Of a DNA stretch of 64,000 nucleotides, positions 26,234-37,100 are shown piece after piece. The position numbers and the translations under genes were made by a program. Numbering within the stretch: position 1 is the stretch's first letter; every line of letters starts with the position of its first letter. The DNA is from Neobacillus niacini. GTDB taxonomy: Bacteria > Bacillota > Bacilli > Bacillales > Cytobacillaceae. The DNA is taken from NCBI RefSeq assembly GCF_023715415.1, contig NZ_JAMBOB010000002.1, positions 594,352 through 658,351 of the forward strand, given 5' to 3'. The notes below the pieces were generated by a model. That model was not told the origin of the DNA. It saw only the letters and a list, made by a program, of their open reading frames with translations, and made no database searches.

Positions 26234-27316
26234 ATGAAATTTACAATTATCGGTGCGGGAAACGGCGGTCAAAGTATGGCTGCGCATCTTACCCTGTTGA
26301 ATCATGAAGTCATTTTATATGATATTCAGGCGGAATTAATTCAAAAAATCAAGGAAAATGGCGGCATTAGAGCAGAGGGAGTATTGGAAGGATTTGCTTC
26401 CGTTCAGGCAACAACAGATTTGGAGTATGCGATGTCTGATACAGAGGTGATTATGGTCACTACAACCGGTACAGCTCATAAGCACGTCGCCCGGGCGATT
26501 GCACCGTATCTTAAGGATGGACATATCATCATGATGTTTCCAGGATATTGGGGGGCACTCGAATTCCGAAATATCTTTAATGAGGTCGGTATGACCAAAG
26601 ATGTCTATGTTGCGGAAACAGAGTCCCTCATTTATACATGCCGCTATATTGAGCCTGGCCATGTACGGATTAGAAAAATAAAAGAAAGATTAGAGTTTGC
26701 TACGCTTCCAGCAAGTGATGCTAGGATTGTGAAGGAAAGATTAAAAGAGGTGTACCCACAGCTAGTGGAAACGGAGAGTGTCCTTACCACGACACTGAAT
26801 AACGTGAATCCAGTTTTCCATGTTCCAATTTTATTGTTAAATGCAGGAAGAATTGAAGCAGAAGGTGATTTCTTCTTTTACCCTGATGGAGCCACTCCAT
26901 CTGTTGTCAATGTGATGGAACAATTAGAGCAGGAGCGGTTAGAAATTGGCAAAAAATTAAATATTAATCTATCAACTTGTTTAGACTTGCTTAAACGATT
27001 TTACGATGTGGATGAGACAAATCTATATGATGCGATTCAGAACAACCCTGCGTATAAGACAGGTAAGGCACCAACCACATTAAATTATCGCTATATTTAC
27101 GAGGATATTCCTTATGGCTTACATCCGATTGAGAAACTGGGTGAAAAATTAGGGGTGCCAACACCAGCCGCCACCTTGCTGATCAACCTTGCTCAACTCG
27201 TTAGGAAGGAAGACTTACGAACAAATGCCCTTACATTATCTGACTTAGGGTTAGCGGAAAAAACACCGGAGGAAATGGTTGAATACTTGAAAGGGGATAA
27301 TAAAGCTTATAAATAA
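26234..27316 (+). CDS. Opine/octopine dehydrogenase-family oxidoreductase
   Basis: A 360-residue NAD(P)-dependent dehydrogenase. The N-terminal Rossmann fold has IGAGNGGQSMA at residues 5-15. The C-terminal catalytic domain has NNVNPVFHVPILLLNAGRIE, the family's substrate-binding His region, and YEDIPYGLHPIEKLG. Opine dehydrogenases join or split an amino acid and a 2-oxo acid. Here the gene ends a transporter operon, so oxidative splitting of an imported opine-like compound is the likely direction. GGAGG precedes the ATG; a terminator follows. Confidence 0.88.
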   Translation: MKFTIIGAGNGGQSMAAHLTLLNHEVILYDIQAELIQKIKENGGIRAEGVLEGFASVQATTDLEYAMSDTEVIMVTTTGTAHKHVARAIAPYLKDGHIIMMFPGYWGALEFRNIFNEVGMTKDVYVAETESLIYTCRYIEPGHVRIRKIKERLEFATLPASDARIVKERLKEVYPQLVETESVLTTTLNNVNPVFHVPILLLNAGRIEAEGDFFFYPDGATPSVVNVMEQLEQERLEIGKKLNINLSTCLDLLKRFYDVDETNLYDAIQNNPAYKTGKAPTTLNYRYIYEDIPYGLHPIEKLGEKLGVPTPAATLLINLAQLVRKEDLRTNALTLSDLGLAEKTPEEMVEYLKGDNKAYK

Positions 27317-27325
27317 CATTTTGGG

Positions 27326-27352
27326 GGACCGGATTTTTCGGTTCTCTTTTTG
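27326..27352 (+). terminator. Terminator of the opine-type operon
   Basis: GGACCG pairs with CGGTTC around GATTTTT, then CTCTTTTTG. The 27353-27627 stretch beyond it has no convincing gene; an 83-codon frame there is low-complexity and lacks a ribosome-binding site. Confidence 0.75.
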
Positions 27353-27627
27353 TGTTCATGCCGGATATATGAGAAAAACGATAAAGAATTTTTTGATGGT
27401 AAAGGAAATTTATATAAAAAGGCATTCATTAACTTGATGGGGGCCAGGCACAATATTTGGAATAATGTTTATAAAGTGCGAACAGGTAATTTTTTCTCTT
27501 ATCATTTTTTCTTAGTTATCAACTATGAATGTAATGAATCACTAATTAATAATAAAGGAAAAATTTCACATCATGCAGAATTAATTGATAGGACGAAATA
27601 ACTAGATATAGTATGGGGGTAAATGAC

Positions 27628-28020
27628 ATGTTGTCATTAAGTGAAAAAAGAGAAATACTAAATTCTTTTAAAGAATTAAGAGAGCAGGAAGACAAATTTG
27701 GCCGTTTCTTTTATTACTATGATAAATCTCCTTCAAGGAAGAAAATGGCAGTTAAATGAACCCTTTCAGGATAACGATAATGAAATGGGATCTAAATCGA
27801 TTCCTCCATCCATTGCCGAATTACCTAGGAAGTTAGAATAGTAAAAAGTAAAATTTCAAAAAGATATCAAGCTTACCTTAAAAAATATATCGAAAATCAG
27901 ATTGAGAGTGAATTTTGGCCAAAGCAGTTAACTCGTGATAAAGAATCGTTTATCCATTCTAAAACTAGTAAGCTAGTCACAACAATACAAAGAATCGTTA
28001 AAAGTAAACTGGAATTCTAG
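27628..28020 (+). pseudogene. Frameshifted small gene of unknown family
   Basis: A ribosome-binding GGGGG-type site precedes ATG at 27628. The frame reads MLSLSEKREILNSFKELREQ and on to FGRFFYYYDKSPSRKK, then stops. The next frame continues WQLNEPFQDNDNEM and a third gives KRYQAYLKKYIENQIESEFW to a stop at 28020. Three consecutive short frames with coherent protein composition suggest one gene broken by two or more indels, perhaps also fused from two pieces. The family is not recognised. Confidence 0.5.
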
Positions 28021-28092
28021 TATTATTTTACCGTATGTAGTGGATCTTATAGTTAAAGTGGATGCCATTTGAAATTAAAGAGGAGGCAAAAA

Positions 28093-31000
28093 ATGAACGG
28101 TCAAATTAATAAATTCCAAGCTGTACTTCAGGTGCTTTTACAGCAGAGGACGAAAGAGCAAATTTGTTTAGAATTCAATATTTCAGAAGCAGAATTTGAT
28201 TTATGGGAGCAGCAATTTTTAGCTGCAGCAAAAGATGCACTACATGGCGTGGATGAAGTTAGTCTCCAGATGGCACAAGATTCAAGCCTATGGTATTCTC
28301 TCGCATTTAACTCGAGTTTTGTACCTGAATTCTACTCTCATGAATATCGACGGATTCATGAACTATTGGCGACGAAACAACCATATGGTGCATTATTACA
28401 AATAAAGGATTTTTATGAAATCTTATTAAAGTTTCCAATTTTAGCCACTGTTAGTTTTTGGTTATCACGCGGTTCATATGATAAACTTACTAAACCATAT
28501 AAAGAGACCATTTTTAAGATACTTAGTGAAAAGCTAACACTTGGTAAATGGCTTGGAATTGCAAGAGATATCTTAGAAATTCAAAAGATGTACACACTTG
28601 ATGAGCACGAAATTAAATTAAATACAATCTTACAGGCAGTATATGATTTATACGAGGAACAAAATATAGTCAAGTGGCGGAATCAATATATAGGTCACGG
28701 CGCACTTGGGAATTTTGAGGATGAGTCGTTTCAACAAACTTTAAAAAAACAACTTACTCACATCAAAAAGCATCTAAGTGATCCAGTTATACAGACGTTA
28801 TACCCTTTGTTAAATATTTATTGTAAAGAGGGAAACTGGAAGATATCCATACATGATTACATATTTTTCCTGAACCCATTCATGTACATAGAGAACGAGG
28901 ATGTACTGCTCTTTGAAGGATATGATGAAGCAAGTGCATTTGTAGAATATTTAAACTATAAACGTGGTAAGAAAAATACGATTCATCAAGAATCAATGAA
29001 AGCCATATTTAATGACCTGGTCCAAAGTCAGCAGCACCTGATGCCCATGCAAGATCTTGACTTTGCGTACAAAGAGGATGTCCGTGCATTTGAAAATCAA
29101 CTGACTTTTTTAGATTATATTGAACCATCCTATTTAACTTCATGGATTACAAAGGTTACAAAAGAACAGCCAAGCGGTTTTCTCTACTTGGTAATGGAGG
29201 AAGGAATGGGCAAGACTACTCTTGTTCAGGCAATGGATGAGTTGAAGCTCAATAAATGGAAGCATCCGAATATCATGTGCCGTGCTGTTTATTGCAATAA
29301 GTATTTCATTAATCAAATACAGACACTTAAAGAAGATATCATTACATGTCTTAGTAAAGTTGTTATAAATGGTACGACAAAGACAATGAATAGTTATTTT
29401 TCATTTAATGCAAATCATACACTTGATCCACAAGAGTTTTATGGAGTTTTAACGGATTGTTTCTCAAGATTAAAATCTGAAATAGGAAAAGAAAAACTTC
29501 TTTTCGTCTTAGATGGCCTTGATGAATTATTAGGTACGAATGCAGATCATTTAATAGAAGTACTTTCTGAGATTCCCCCGCTTCCAGAAGGCATGTTTGT
29601 GTTATTAACAGCAAAATATCAGGGAAAGCAAACTATTAAACTTCCAAATGAAATGAACGTAAAAACAAGGGTTGTACATCAAAATGATGATGAAAATATG
29701 AAATTGTTAATGAACTTTGTGAAGGACAAGCTAAAGCTTAAAGGCGAAGAGGGGAAACGATTTATTAATAATCTTGAGGATAAGCGTATGTTGTTAATTC
29801 AGCCATATGCGATATTACGGAAAAAAGTGCCCGATGCCAGTCTTAACTCTGTTTTTGATGTAATGAAAAGTTATATGGAGTATATGCGAAAACTCTATGG
29901 TGAAAAATATTATGCTCAATTAACCCAATTGGCTACATTATTGTCATTTTCACAAAAAGCATTAACTCTAGATGAAATTAGCTTCCTATTAACTGGTCGT
30001 GCTACGGACTATGAAAACCTCGGGCTATTGCAAGATATGAAGTATTGGTTAACTGTACGAAAAGAAAATTCGACTAATACCTACGCATTAGTGAAAACTT
30101 CTGTTCGAGATGCAATAAAAAAGTTAAACTTTTACCGGGAGGATTTAGAGGCTATTAGTTCTAGATGGCTAATTTTAGCAGGAGGTGACTATTCGAACTT
30201 AGACCCTCTACCATCACATATCGGTCTTTTATATGAATATGTGAAACTTGTTCCCTCAATAAAACTTACTGGAACGTATAAAGACAAGCTACCGCTAATT
30301 GCAAGACAATGTTACGAATTGGCAGAAACATATCCAGAAATGGAGCAGGCAATAAAGTTACTAAAAATAGAGCGTGACTTCCTTTCTAGCACTGAGGCAG
30401 CATATTTAGTTTCTGAGGGATATATGAAGATGTTGGAAGATGATCAAGCCTTATTGGAAATGGACATCTTGTTCCCAATGCTTCTTGGTCAAGAGAAATC
30501 AGCACTTTATTTTAAATCGATTCAGCTTCAATGGCTGCTTCTTATAAAGACAGGCAATAATAATGAGTTATTAACATTAAATATGAAAATGTATGACCGA
30601 ATAAAAACAAATAAAAAAAATGCTTTATCCTTGCTGCGTCACGCACTTAACTACAAAAAGGCATTATCTCTTGAACATATACGTACAGCAATAGAGAGCA
30701 ACCATCCTCAACTTGTTTTTTATTATGAATATGCATTGCAGCAAATTCGTACTTTTGCAAAACACGATAAAACGAATGAAATAGTTTCATGGACAGAGGT
30801 ACTATCCAATGCCATTAGAAATAAACAATGTCTACGATTATATGATCATATCATTCTTTGTTATTTGGATGGCTTACTACTTTGTGGCCATACATTGCAA
30901 TTAGCAGAGAAAACAAAAACTCTACAAACGATTTCATTTGATTATCCTGTTAGCTGGTACGTTCAAAAAATTTATATATTTAATGAGCCATTTATTCTTA

Positions 31001-31869
31001 ATTATTATCAATATTTCGAAAGCTTGCAAAAAGTAGTAAGAGGTATTGAAAAGTTAAAAAAGGAATTTCCTCTCTTAAATGAACAGGCATTTATTATTAT
31101 GCCTGAATTTCACTTGCATTTGTTTGATTATGAGGAGATTTTGAAATTAACTATGTATCACAGAATTGAGGCTGAGCGATTTTTTAAAAGAATGTTTCGT
31201 TCGTCATATGACAGTGATCAACTTGCTATTTTACAAGCTCGAATTGAGGAAATCGAGGAAAGACGTTTTATCACTAAAAAATATGCATTAAATAAAATAG
31301 TAGAAGCGCTTCCCATTCCTTTACATCGCCAATCTATGACGGAATTCTATCAGTTATTATTCGAGCTTCCTGTATCAGAGGAAAAGTTTATCGTCGGTAC
31401 GGAATTGCTAACCATTCATAACACCATGCTCCAAGAGAGACTAGAGGCGATACCGGAAGAACTTGTAAAAGAGGTTCATTTTCTTTATGCAGTATTAGAT
31501 AAAACATTACTTCCTACGATAATAAGAGGCAGATTTTTATTTGAGTATGCTCGAATGACATATTACGATGTATATAAAGGTTCGTGCGAGCCCTTCCTTG
31601 TGCACAACACCGAAAGGAAAGTATTGGATTTGTTCCAACAAGGTTTTACGGCATTTAAGCAAGCTGTTAAGGAAGGAAGCGGAATGGAAGACTATCTTTA
31701 TGAGGATATTCTCAAATATATTTACCGCATTACAAAAGAATTAAAACATAATGGTCATCGTGAACATTCATTTGTTCAGTTACTCGATGCAAATGAAATA
31801 TCCGCTTTACGTCCCAAATTGCACAGACTTACGAGGGTTGATGAAAAACCCGAATGGCTATTAAATTAA
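28093..31869 (+). CDS. Giant HEPN-NACHT (STAND-type) NTPase, putative defence sensor
   Basis: A 1258-residue multidomain protein. Residues 5-35 look like a transposase-type helix-turn-helix (TKEQICLEFNISEAEFDLWE). A helical N-terminal domain follows with R196-N197-x4-H202 (WRNQYIGHG), the pattern of HEPN nucleases. The P-loop EEGMGKTT is at 369-376 and a NACHT-type Walker B LLFVLDGLDEL near 471. Beyond residue 560 the protein is long helical repeats, as in STAND sensors. The ATG at 28093 has AGGAGG seven bases upstream. STAND proteins of this build are known antiphage sensors; the nuclease role is inferred from one motif. Confidence 0.75.
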   Translation: MNGQINKFQAVLQVLLQQRTKEQICLEFNISEAEFDLWEQQFLAAAKDALHGVDEVSLQMAQDSSLWYSLAFNSSFVPEFYSHEYRRIHELLATKQPYGALLQIKDFYEILLKFPILATVSFWLSRGSYDKLTKPYKETIFKILSEKLTLGKWLGIARDILEIQKMYTLDEHEIKLNTILQAVYDLYEEQNIVKWRNQYIGHGALGNFEDESFQQTLKKQLTHIKKHLSDPVIQTLYPLLNIYCKEGNWKISIHDYIFFLNPFMYIENEDVLLFEGYDEASAFVEYLNYKRGKKNTIHQESMKAIFNDLVQSQQHLMPMQDLDFAYKEDVRAFENQLTFLDYIEPSYLTSWITKVTKEQPSGFLYLVMEEGMGKTTLVQAMDELKLNKWKHPNIMCRAVYCNKYFINQIQTLKEDIITCLSKVVINGTTKTMNSYFSFNANHTLDPQEFYGVLTDCFSRLKSEIGKEKLLFVLDGLDELLGTNADHLIEVLSEIPPLPEGMFVLLTAKYQGKQTIKLPNEMNVKTRVVHQNDDENMKLLMNFVKDKLKLKGEEGKRFINNLEDKRMLLIQPYAILRKKVPDASLNSVFDVMKSYMEYMRKLYGEKYYAQLTQLATLLSFSQKALTLDEISFLLTGRATDYENLGLLQDMKYWLTVRKENSTNTYALVKTSVRDAIKKLNFYREDLEAISSRWLILAGGDYSNLDPLPSHIGLLYEYVKLVPSIKLTGTYKDKLPLIARQCYELAETYPEMEQAIKLLKIERDFLSSTEAAYLVSEGYMKMLEDDQALLEMDILFPMLLGQEKSALYFKSIQLQWLLLIKTGNNNELLTLNMKMYDRIKTNKKNALSLLRHALNYKKALSLEHIRTAIESNHPQLVFYYEYALQQIRTFAKHDKTNEIVSWTEVLSNAIRNKQCLRLYDHIILCYLDGLLLCGHTLQLAEKTKTLQTISFDYPVSWYVQKIYIFNEPFILNYYQYFESLQKVVRGIEKLKKEFPLLNEQAFIIMPEFHLHLFDYEEILKLTMYHRIEAERFFKRMFRSSYDSDQLAILQARIEEIEERRFITKKYALNKIVEALPIPLHRQSMTEFYQLLFELPVSEEKFIVGTELLTIHNTMLQERLEAIPEELVKEVHFLYAVLDKTLLPTIIRGRFLFEYARMTYYDVYKGSCEPFLVHNTERKVLDLFQQGFTAFKQAVKEGSGMEDYLYEDILKYIYRITKELKHNGHREHSFVQLLDANEISALRPKLHRLTRVDEKPEWLLN

Positions 31870-32024
31870 TATGAATTTTTAACAATGAATATCTACTTTA
31901 CTATTAATTAAATGGAAATATTTAGTTTATGGTGACGGTGTTTTATAGTAAAAATAGATATATGTTAGTAAGAGAGTCAATGATTAGCAGTGTGAAGAAA
32001 AATTAATTATCTGGAGAAGTGAGA

Positions 32025-34001
32025 ATGGACTTTCAAACATTTTTAAATCAATTCAAAAGGAAACTTACGAATGGCAGCTTTAAAGTTTTTTATGAATCTA
32101 ATAAACTTACGGCAAATCAAAATGAAATACTTTTCGGAAGAGGGGAAATAGACAATGGTGGCCTCATCCTAAATAATAAACGGGTAGAAACCGACAGTGT
32201 TTCTGTGTCACAACTGATAATGGACACAACTGAAGAGGAAATCAAGGCTTGGGAACAACGTTTAGTAGGTGAACCAATTCTCTATATAGAAGATATGTCT
32301 GCTGATACATGCCTTTCCATTATTGTTCTATTCGCAAGATGGAGCGCTGTATCGACTCAAGAGATACCTTCTGATTGGATCTCCTATGTGAATCGTTGGG
32401 AAAAAGGTGATGTCAAATCTACTGGAGAGCCTAGAAAGTCCTGGGGCACACTCTTGAATACACTTTCACATAAATATTTTTTTCTGAAATCTGACATGTT
32501 TGATGAGGAAAAAATCAGAACTGGGTTAAATGAATGCTTACTTTTTACCATAGAACTTTTGATGAGAAATGCAAATCCCGCGGATGTTCCTATCTTGGAA
32601 GGATCGGTAGTCTATAGTACTGCAATCACAAAGTTAAATATTGACTACCAAGAGTATAAGGAAGTCCTCGATAATTCCGAGAAAATACAACTGCGTCTCC
32701 CAGTTAAAGGGTCCGATCGTAAAATCTTAGTGGATGCCATTATTGTAACCGAATTGTCAAATGTAGGGACACTTAAAAACTTTGCACGTAACGACCAGGA
32801 TCACTCATGGTTAAAGTCGGGCTTTGGATTAATGGCGGTTTATAGCCCCACATTAGCAAGTAGGGGTGGAGAAATCACTTTTTCGGTTGATCCAAGTATA
32901 GGTGTACACCTAGAGGATTTATGGACAGCCCTTGAGCAGGAGGAAGATAGAAAATGGGCAGGTATGCGACCAAATAATAAGCCGCGTTCAGGTTCTGATT
33001 TTAATCAGCCATGGCATGTTAGTGATGACAAAACCCTTGTGGCAGCACCCTATTTAGTTGAAATGGAATCAGGGCAATACGAGAAGGGGTCCAAGCTTTC
33101 ATGGGAGGAGACTCTTGACCAATTATGGAGACTCTATCATCCATCTTCTGAATTATCGGTACATTCTTTACATAGCGATGGTACTTGGGGGCCGGAATGT
33201 ACACTTCAAAACTGCGGTACCTTATACAAGGATAGAAGTAAACAATTTATGGGCGTTAAATGGGCTCTAAATAAAAAAAATTCCGTACTTCTGACACCGA
33301 CTCTTGAAAGACATTTAGTTGCTTTACTATCGGGAAATAATCAAAACGAGATTGTTCATTTACCTAGTAAAGAAAGTTTTGACTTTGTGGATTTTCCAGG
33401 TGGATTCTGTTTGATTCATCAAAATGGAGTAGTCGTTTTTGACGATTGGTCAAGAGACCAAACGGATATCGTTTCCTATCATACTGAATTTGTTAATTTG
33501 TTAAAACGTTATGATGCCATAAAGAAATTTCAAATGACGATAGAAAAAGAAATCGAACTCGTCCTTAATAAACTCCAAGATTTAAAAAAGATTAGAGGAG
33601 AATTAGTTTCCCTTAGTGATAGTTTAGCCAAGATAAAAATTCAGTTAAGGAAGGATATCTTCCAAACTATGCCATCAGTGGAAGATTATCATTTAGAAGA
33701 ATTCCGGAAAACGATTGAAAAGCGATGGGGATTGAACACACAACTTAATGAGCTTTATGATACGGTTTCTGAAATAGAAATCACAATTAAAAGCATGGTG
33801 GAAACAAGAACAAATAAGGTTATCAGTGGGATTACCATTTACGGATTTCCATTTGCAGTCCTTGCATCTATATTTGCAGGTACATGGGAAGATATTTTTA
33901 CAAAGCAAGAAATCAGTTTTGATGGACTATTTTCCTTCTTCGCCCTTTTATTTATATCCATTAATATTCTAAAAAAGATTATAGACAAAGACAAAGTGTA
34001 A
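32025..34001 (+). CDS. Unidentified protein with C-terminal coiled coil and two membrane helices
   Basis: A 658/659-residue protein between the two giant NTPases. Residues 1-330 are a globular region with PILYIEDMSADTCLSIIVLF, DHSWLKSGFGLMAVYSP and GSDFNQPWHVSDDKTLVAAP, which I cannot name. Residues 500-600 are coiled coil. Two hydrophobic helices near 610-655 (ISGITIYGFPFAVLASIFAG and LFSFFALLFISINIL) form a hairpin anchor. The layout of sensor or enzyme domain, coil and membrane hairpin resembles CorA-like effectors, but the GMN motif is absent. GGAG lies eight bases before the ATG at 32025. It is probably functionally linked to the 28093 gene, 155 bases upstream. Confidence 0.65.
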   Translation: MDFQTFLNQFKRKLTNGSFKVFYESNKLTANQNEILFGRGEIDNGGLILNNKRVETDSVSVSQLIMDTTEEEIKAWEQRLVGEPILYIEDMSADTCLSIIVLFARWSAVSTQEIPSDWISYVNRWEKGDVKSTGEPRKSWGTLLNTLSHKYFFLKSDMFDEEKIRTGLNECLLFTIELLMRNANPADVPILEGSVVYSTAITKLNIDYQEYKEVLDNSEKIQLRLPVKGSDRKILVDAIIVTELSNVGTLKNFARNDQDHSWLKSGFGLMAVYSPTLASRGGEITFSVDPSIGVHLEDLWTALEQEEDRKWAGMRPNNKPRSGSDFNQPWHVSDDKTLVAAPYLVEMESGQYEKGSKLSWEETLDQLWRLYHPSSELSVHSLHSDGTWGPECTLQNCGTLYKDRSKQFMGVKWALNKKNSVLLTPTLERHLVALLSGNNQNEIVHLPSKESFDFVDFPGGFCLIHQNGVVVFDDWSRDQTDIVSYHTEFVNLLKRYDAIKKFQMTIEKEIELVLNKLQDLKKIRGELVSLSDSLAKIKIQLRKDIFQTMPSVEDYHLEEFRKTIEKRWGLNTQLNELYDTVSEIEITIKSMVETRTNKVISGITIYGFPFAVLASIFAGTWEDIFTKQEISFDGLFSFFALLFISINILKKIIDKDKV

Positions 34002-34015
34002 AGAGCTGATATGTT

Positions 34016-34051
34016 AAGAAGCGTTTCATCCATTTGGATGAAACGCTTCTT
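34016..34051. terminator. Perfect 16-bp hairpin between convergent genes
   Basis: AAGAAGCGTTTCATCC pairs perfectly with GGATGAAACGCTTCTT around a four-base loop. The T-run is weak on both strands, but the position between converging genes supports a bidirectional terminator. Confidence 0.75.
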
Positions 34052-34117
34052 AGGAAGGTCGATATCGGAATTTTATTTTTATTTCCTTAGGAAAACACTC
34101 CTATTGTTCACTTGTTG

Positions 34118-37100
34118 TTAAGTATTTTTTGAGAAAATAATACTTGAAACGAAAGAGTTAAACAATTCTTTAGTCATCTTGCCTTGTTCTACCCCTTGTA
34201 TCCAACTGTGTATCTGCATTTTAATAAACTCATTTTCGATGGTAGCTATCCATGAATTGATATTGTCATAGGTGTAACGAGTTGGAGAATCTAGAGAAAA
34301 TTCATCAAGATTCATTACGTTGCTTAATTCTGTAATTAAGTTCTGGTTGTCTTTATGGAACCAGACAATTGTAAAGAGCAAATTAGTTAGACCATGGTGG
34401 TGTTGAATTAGATTAGGTAACGCCTTGTAAAATATAGTAAGTGCCTCATCTTTCCTAAGGGGAATAGCTGCTTCAATTATTTTTCTATAAACATACGATT
34501 GAATAGTTTTATTGGTTATGTTATTTTGAACCAAATTCATTACAAAATGTAGTTTTTTTACATCTCCAGTAGACTCACCAATGATACCATCTAAAAATGT
34601 TAATAATATTTCTCCTCTTGTTTCAAATAATAATAAATGTTTGATATACTGTTTATTTCCTTCTGTAGATAGATAAATCCCGAGCTCTTGATAAAAATCC
34701 AGAACCGTATCTTCGTCACGTATTAGTGCAGTTGTAGTTACTGCTAAATCCAGTTCCTGGCTCATAACTTGTTGAACAGCAGTATAGTACAGGATAGAGT
34801 CAGGAACTTCCGCAATCGCAGCTAAGGAATTGATATAATAATAAGAATTTTTATTCAGTATATCAATTGATATTTCTTCAATAGCATAGCGATATAATAA
34901 ATTCGTAAACGTTTGTGCAAATGCCAATCTATCACACTTTTCAGTTATTTTCTGTGCAACCTCAATTGCCTTTTCGAAACATCCCACTTTACTGTAGGTG
35001 GTGGCAACTTTTTGTAGGGCAGCTGCTCTAACAAAGGTTATGGAAATCTTTTTTGCTAAGGCATAAGCATATTCTACACGTTCCAACTCACACATTTTTT
35101 TGACTATATGATACAACGCTTTAGCCCGCACATGTAATGCTTGATTATAATAGAACTCTTCCATACTTGGGTCAGAATGATCGAGATACTTAAGCTCTTT
35201 CGTAATAGATGAAGTAGATCTAATTACCTTTACTGCTTTGAACACATCACCTAGTTCACATAATTGGATACCATACTTACATAAATCTTTTACTTTTGAG
35301 TATGAGTTCCTTTCGGTCAATGTCTCATGTATTTTTCGAATGATTTCGTCATACGGTAATAGGTCTTTTAATTCTTCTTTATCAATTAGTTCTTCATGAT
35401 TGGACAATACATAAGCGGGAATCGGAAGTTGGTAAAACTCGCTTTCCAATTCCTCTGCATTCCGCAAGTTTTCAATTTCCTCTTTACCTATGGGGGAACC
35501 ATTCATTTCAATTCCCTTATATATTTTTTGTAATAGATGGTTGAAATGTTCCTGATAATCAGTTGACATATCTTTTTCTTTTATTTGAGTACTAGTATAA
35601 TTGAAATTCAGATTTTGAACCAATAGATTATTTAATGCTTCTGTAAAATAGTTAATATCTCTCATGATACTGGTTTTTATTTTACTAATCCCTCCACTGT
35701 AGGGAATTGTTTGAACAGATTGATTTAATGAATCAATTAACTTCTTCAGTCCAGCTTCATTTTTAATCCTTATAAGAGTATCACCAATTTGTTTGAGGAT
35801 AGAAGCTCTTAAACCTCTAATGGTAGTCCTATCTCCTTCGTTTATTATCACCCCATGGGGCACCTTTTTAATCCAGTAGAAAATTTCCTCAATGATAAGA
35901 TTTTGTACATAACGCGGAGTTCTTGGATAGACCTGTTCGAGTTTTAGTAAATAAAGGTCAAACAATGACAAAATTTCATCTGGGTGTTTCCTATCTTCAC
36001 CAATCTCATCGAAAATCTTATATCCAGCCAATTCCTGTCCAAATTCAAATAACTTGATGGACAAATAAATGAGCGATAAGGATCGTTCGTTCTTATTTTG
36101 AACAAACATGTTCTTCATTAAGTTATTAATCACAAATACATCGTCATGACATTTCCAGTTCACAAACCGCAACAGTTCATTTACCTGAGAATACTCAGCT
36201 TGAATTCTCATTAGAATTGGCGATATGGAGAAATTCTTTTTCTTAAGTGCAGTCAATACATAAAACAAAAGAACATGTTCATCACTTGACATCATGTTAA
36301 AGAGGGCAGGGTCTTTTGGTAGTTGTTCTTCTATTATAGATAATTGGATCTTGATTTTTTGGTAATGTTCCTGTGAATAATTCCTTTCAGTTAACCAGGA
36401 GTATAAAAGGCAAATATACATATTACTTTTTATTTGAATTGGATAATGCTTAATAAGTGAAAGGGACTTGATAGTATTTTCAATATCAGAATGAAGAGCA
36501 CTTTGAAAAATCTCTAAGAGATTACTCTGCAATTGCAGGTGCAGTTGTACTGCTTTTTTTGACAAACTGATGAGTTCTTGATCATCACGTATAGGATACA
36601 AAGTCCTAACACTGTTCTGGATTAATAGAAAACTCTGATGATAGTCTCCTGTAACCTTTATTTGAGCATCTAAAAAATCTTGGTTTTTTGCAAGAGCCTT
36701 CAATGAACTTATATCTTTTACCGAAAGCAGATGGTCACCAAAATGCTTTAAACTATATTCCCTAATGGATCCGTGATAGGATAACCATTTGCTCCATTGA
36801 CTGCAAAACGTAACGAACCATTGCTCAACATCCCGAATTTCATTTTCTTTGTATGTATAAAGGTAGTCTCTAATACTTTCATGAAATAACTGGTAATGTT
36901 TTGGATGCTCTTCACTTTCATACAACAATTCTAATAATTCACTGATGATATTTTCGGCATCAGCAGGACCAATATGAGGGATTATTTTCATTAGATGTGC
37001 ACTGGTTAAATAATCCTTTGATGCACCGAAAGAGTATAATCCTTGAAGTATAATATTCCCATTTTCTTTATTGGAGAAGCGATGAATGAATTCATCATAA

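Noticed and set aside
27350..27601. 83-codon plus-strand frame after the opine-type operon
   Set aside because: No ribosome-binding site, starts at the terminator, and composition is unlike a protein.
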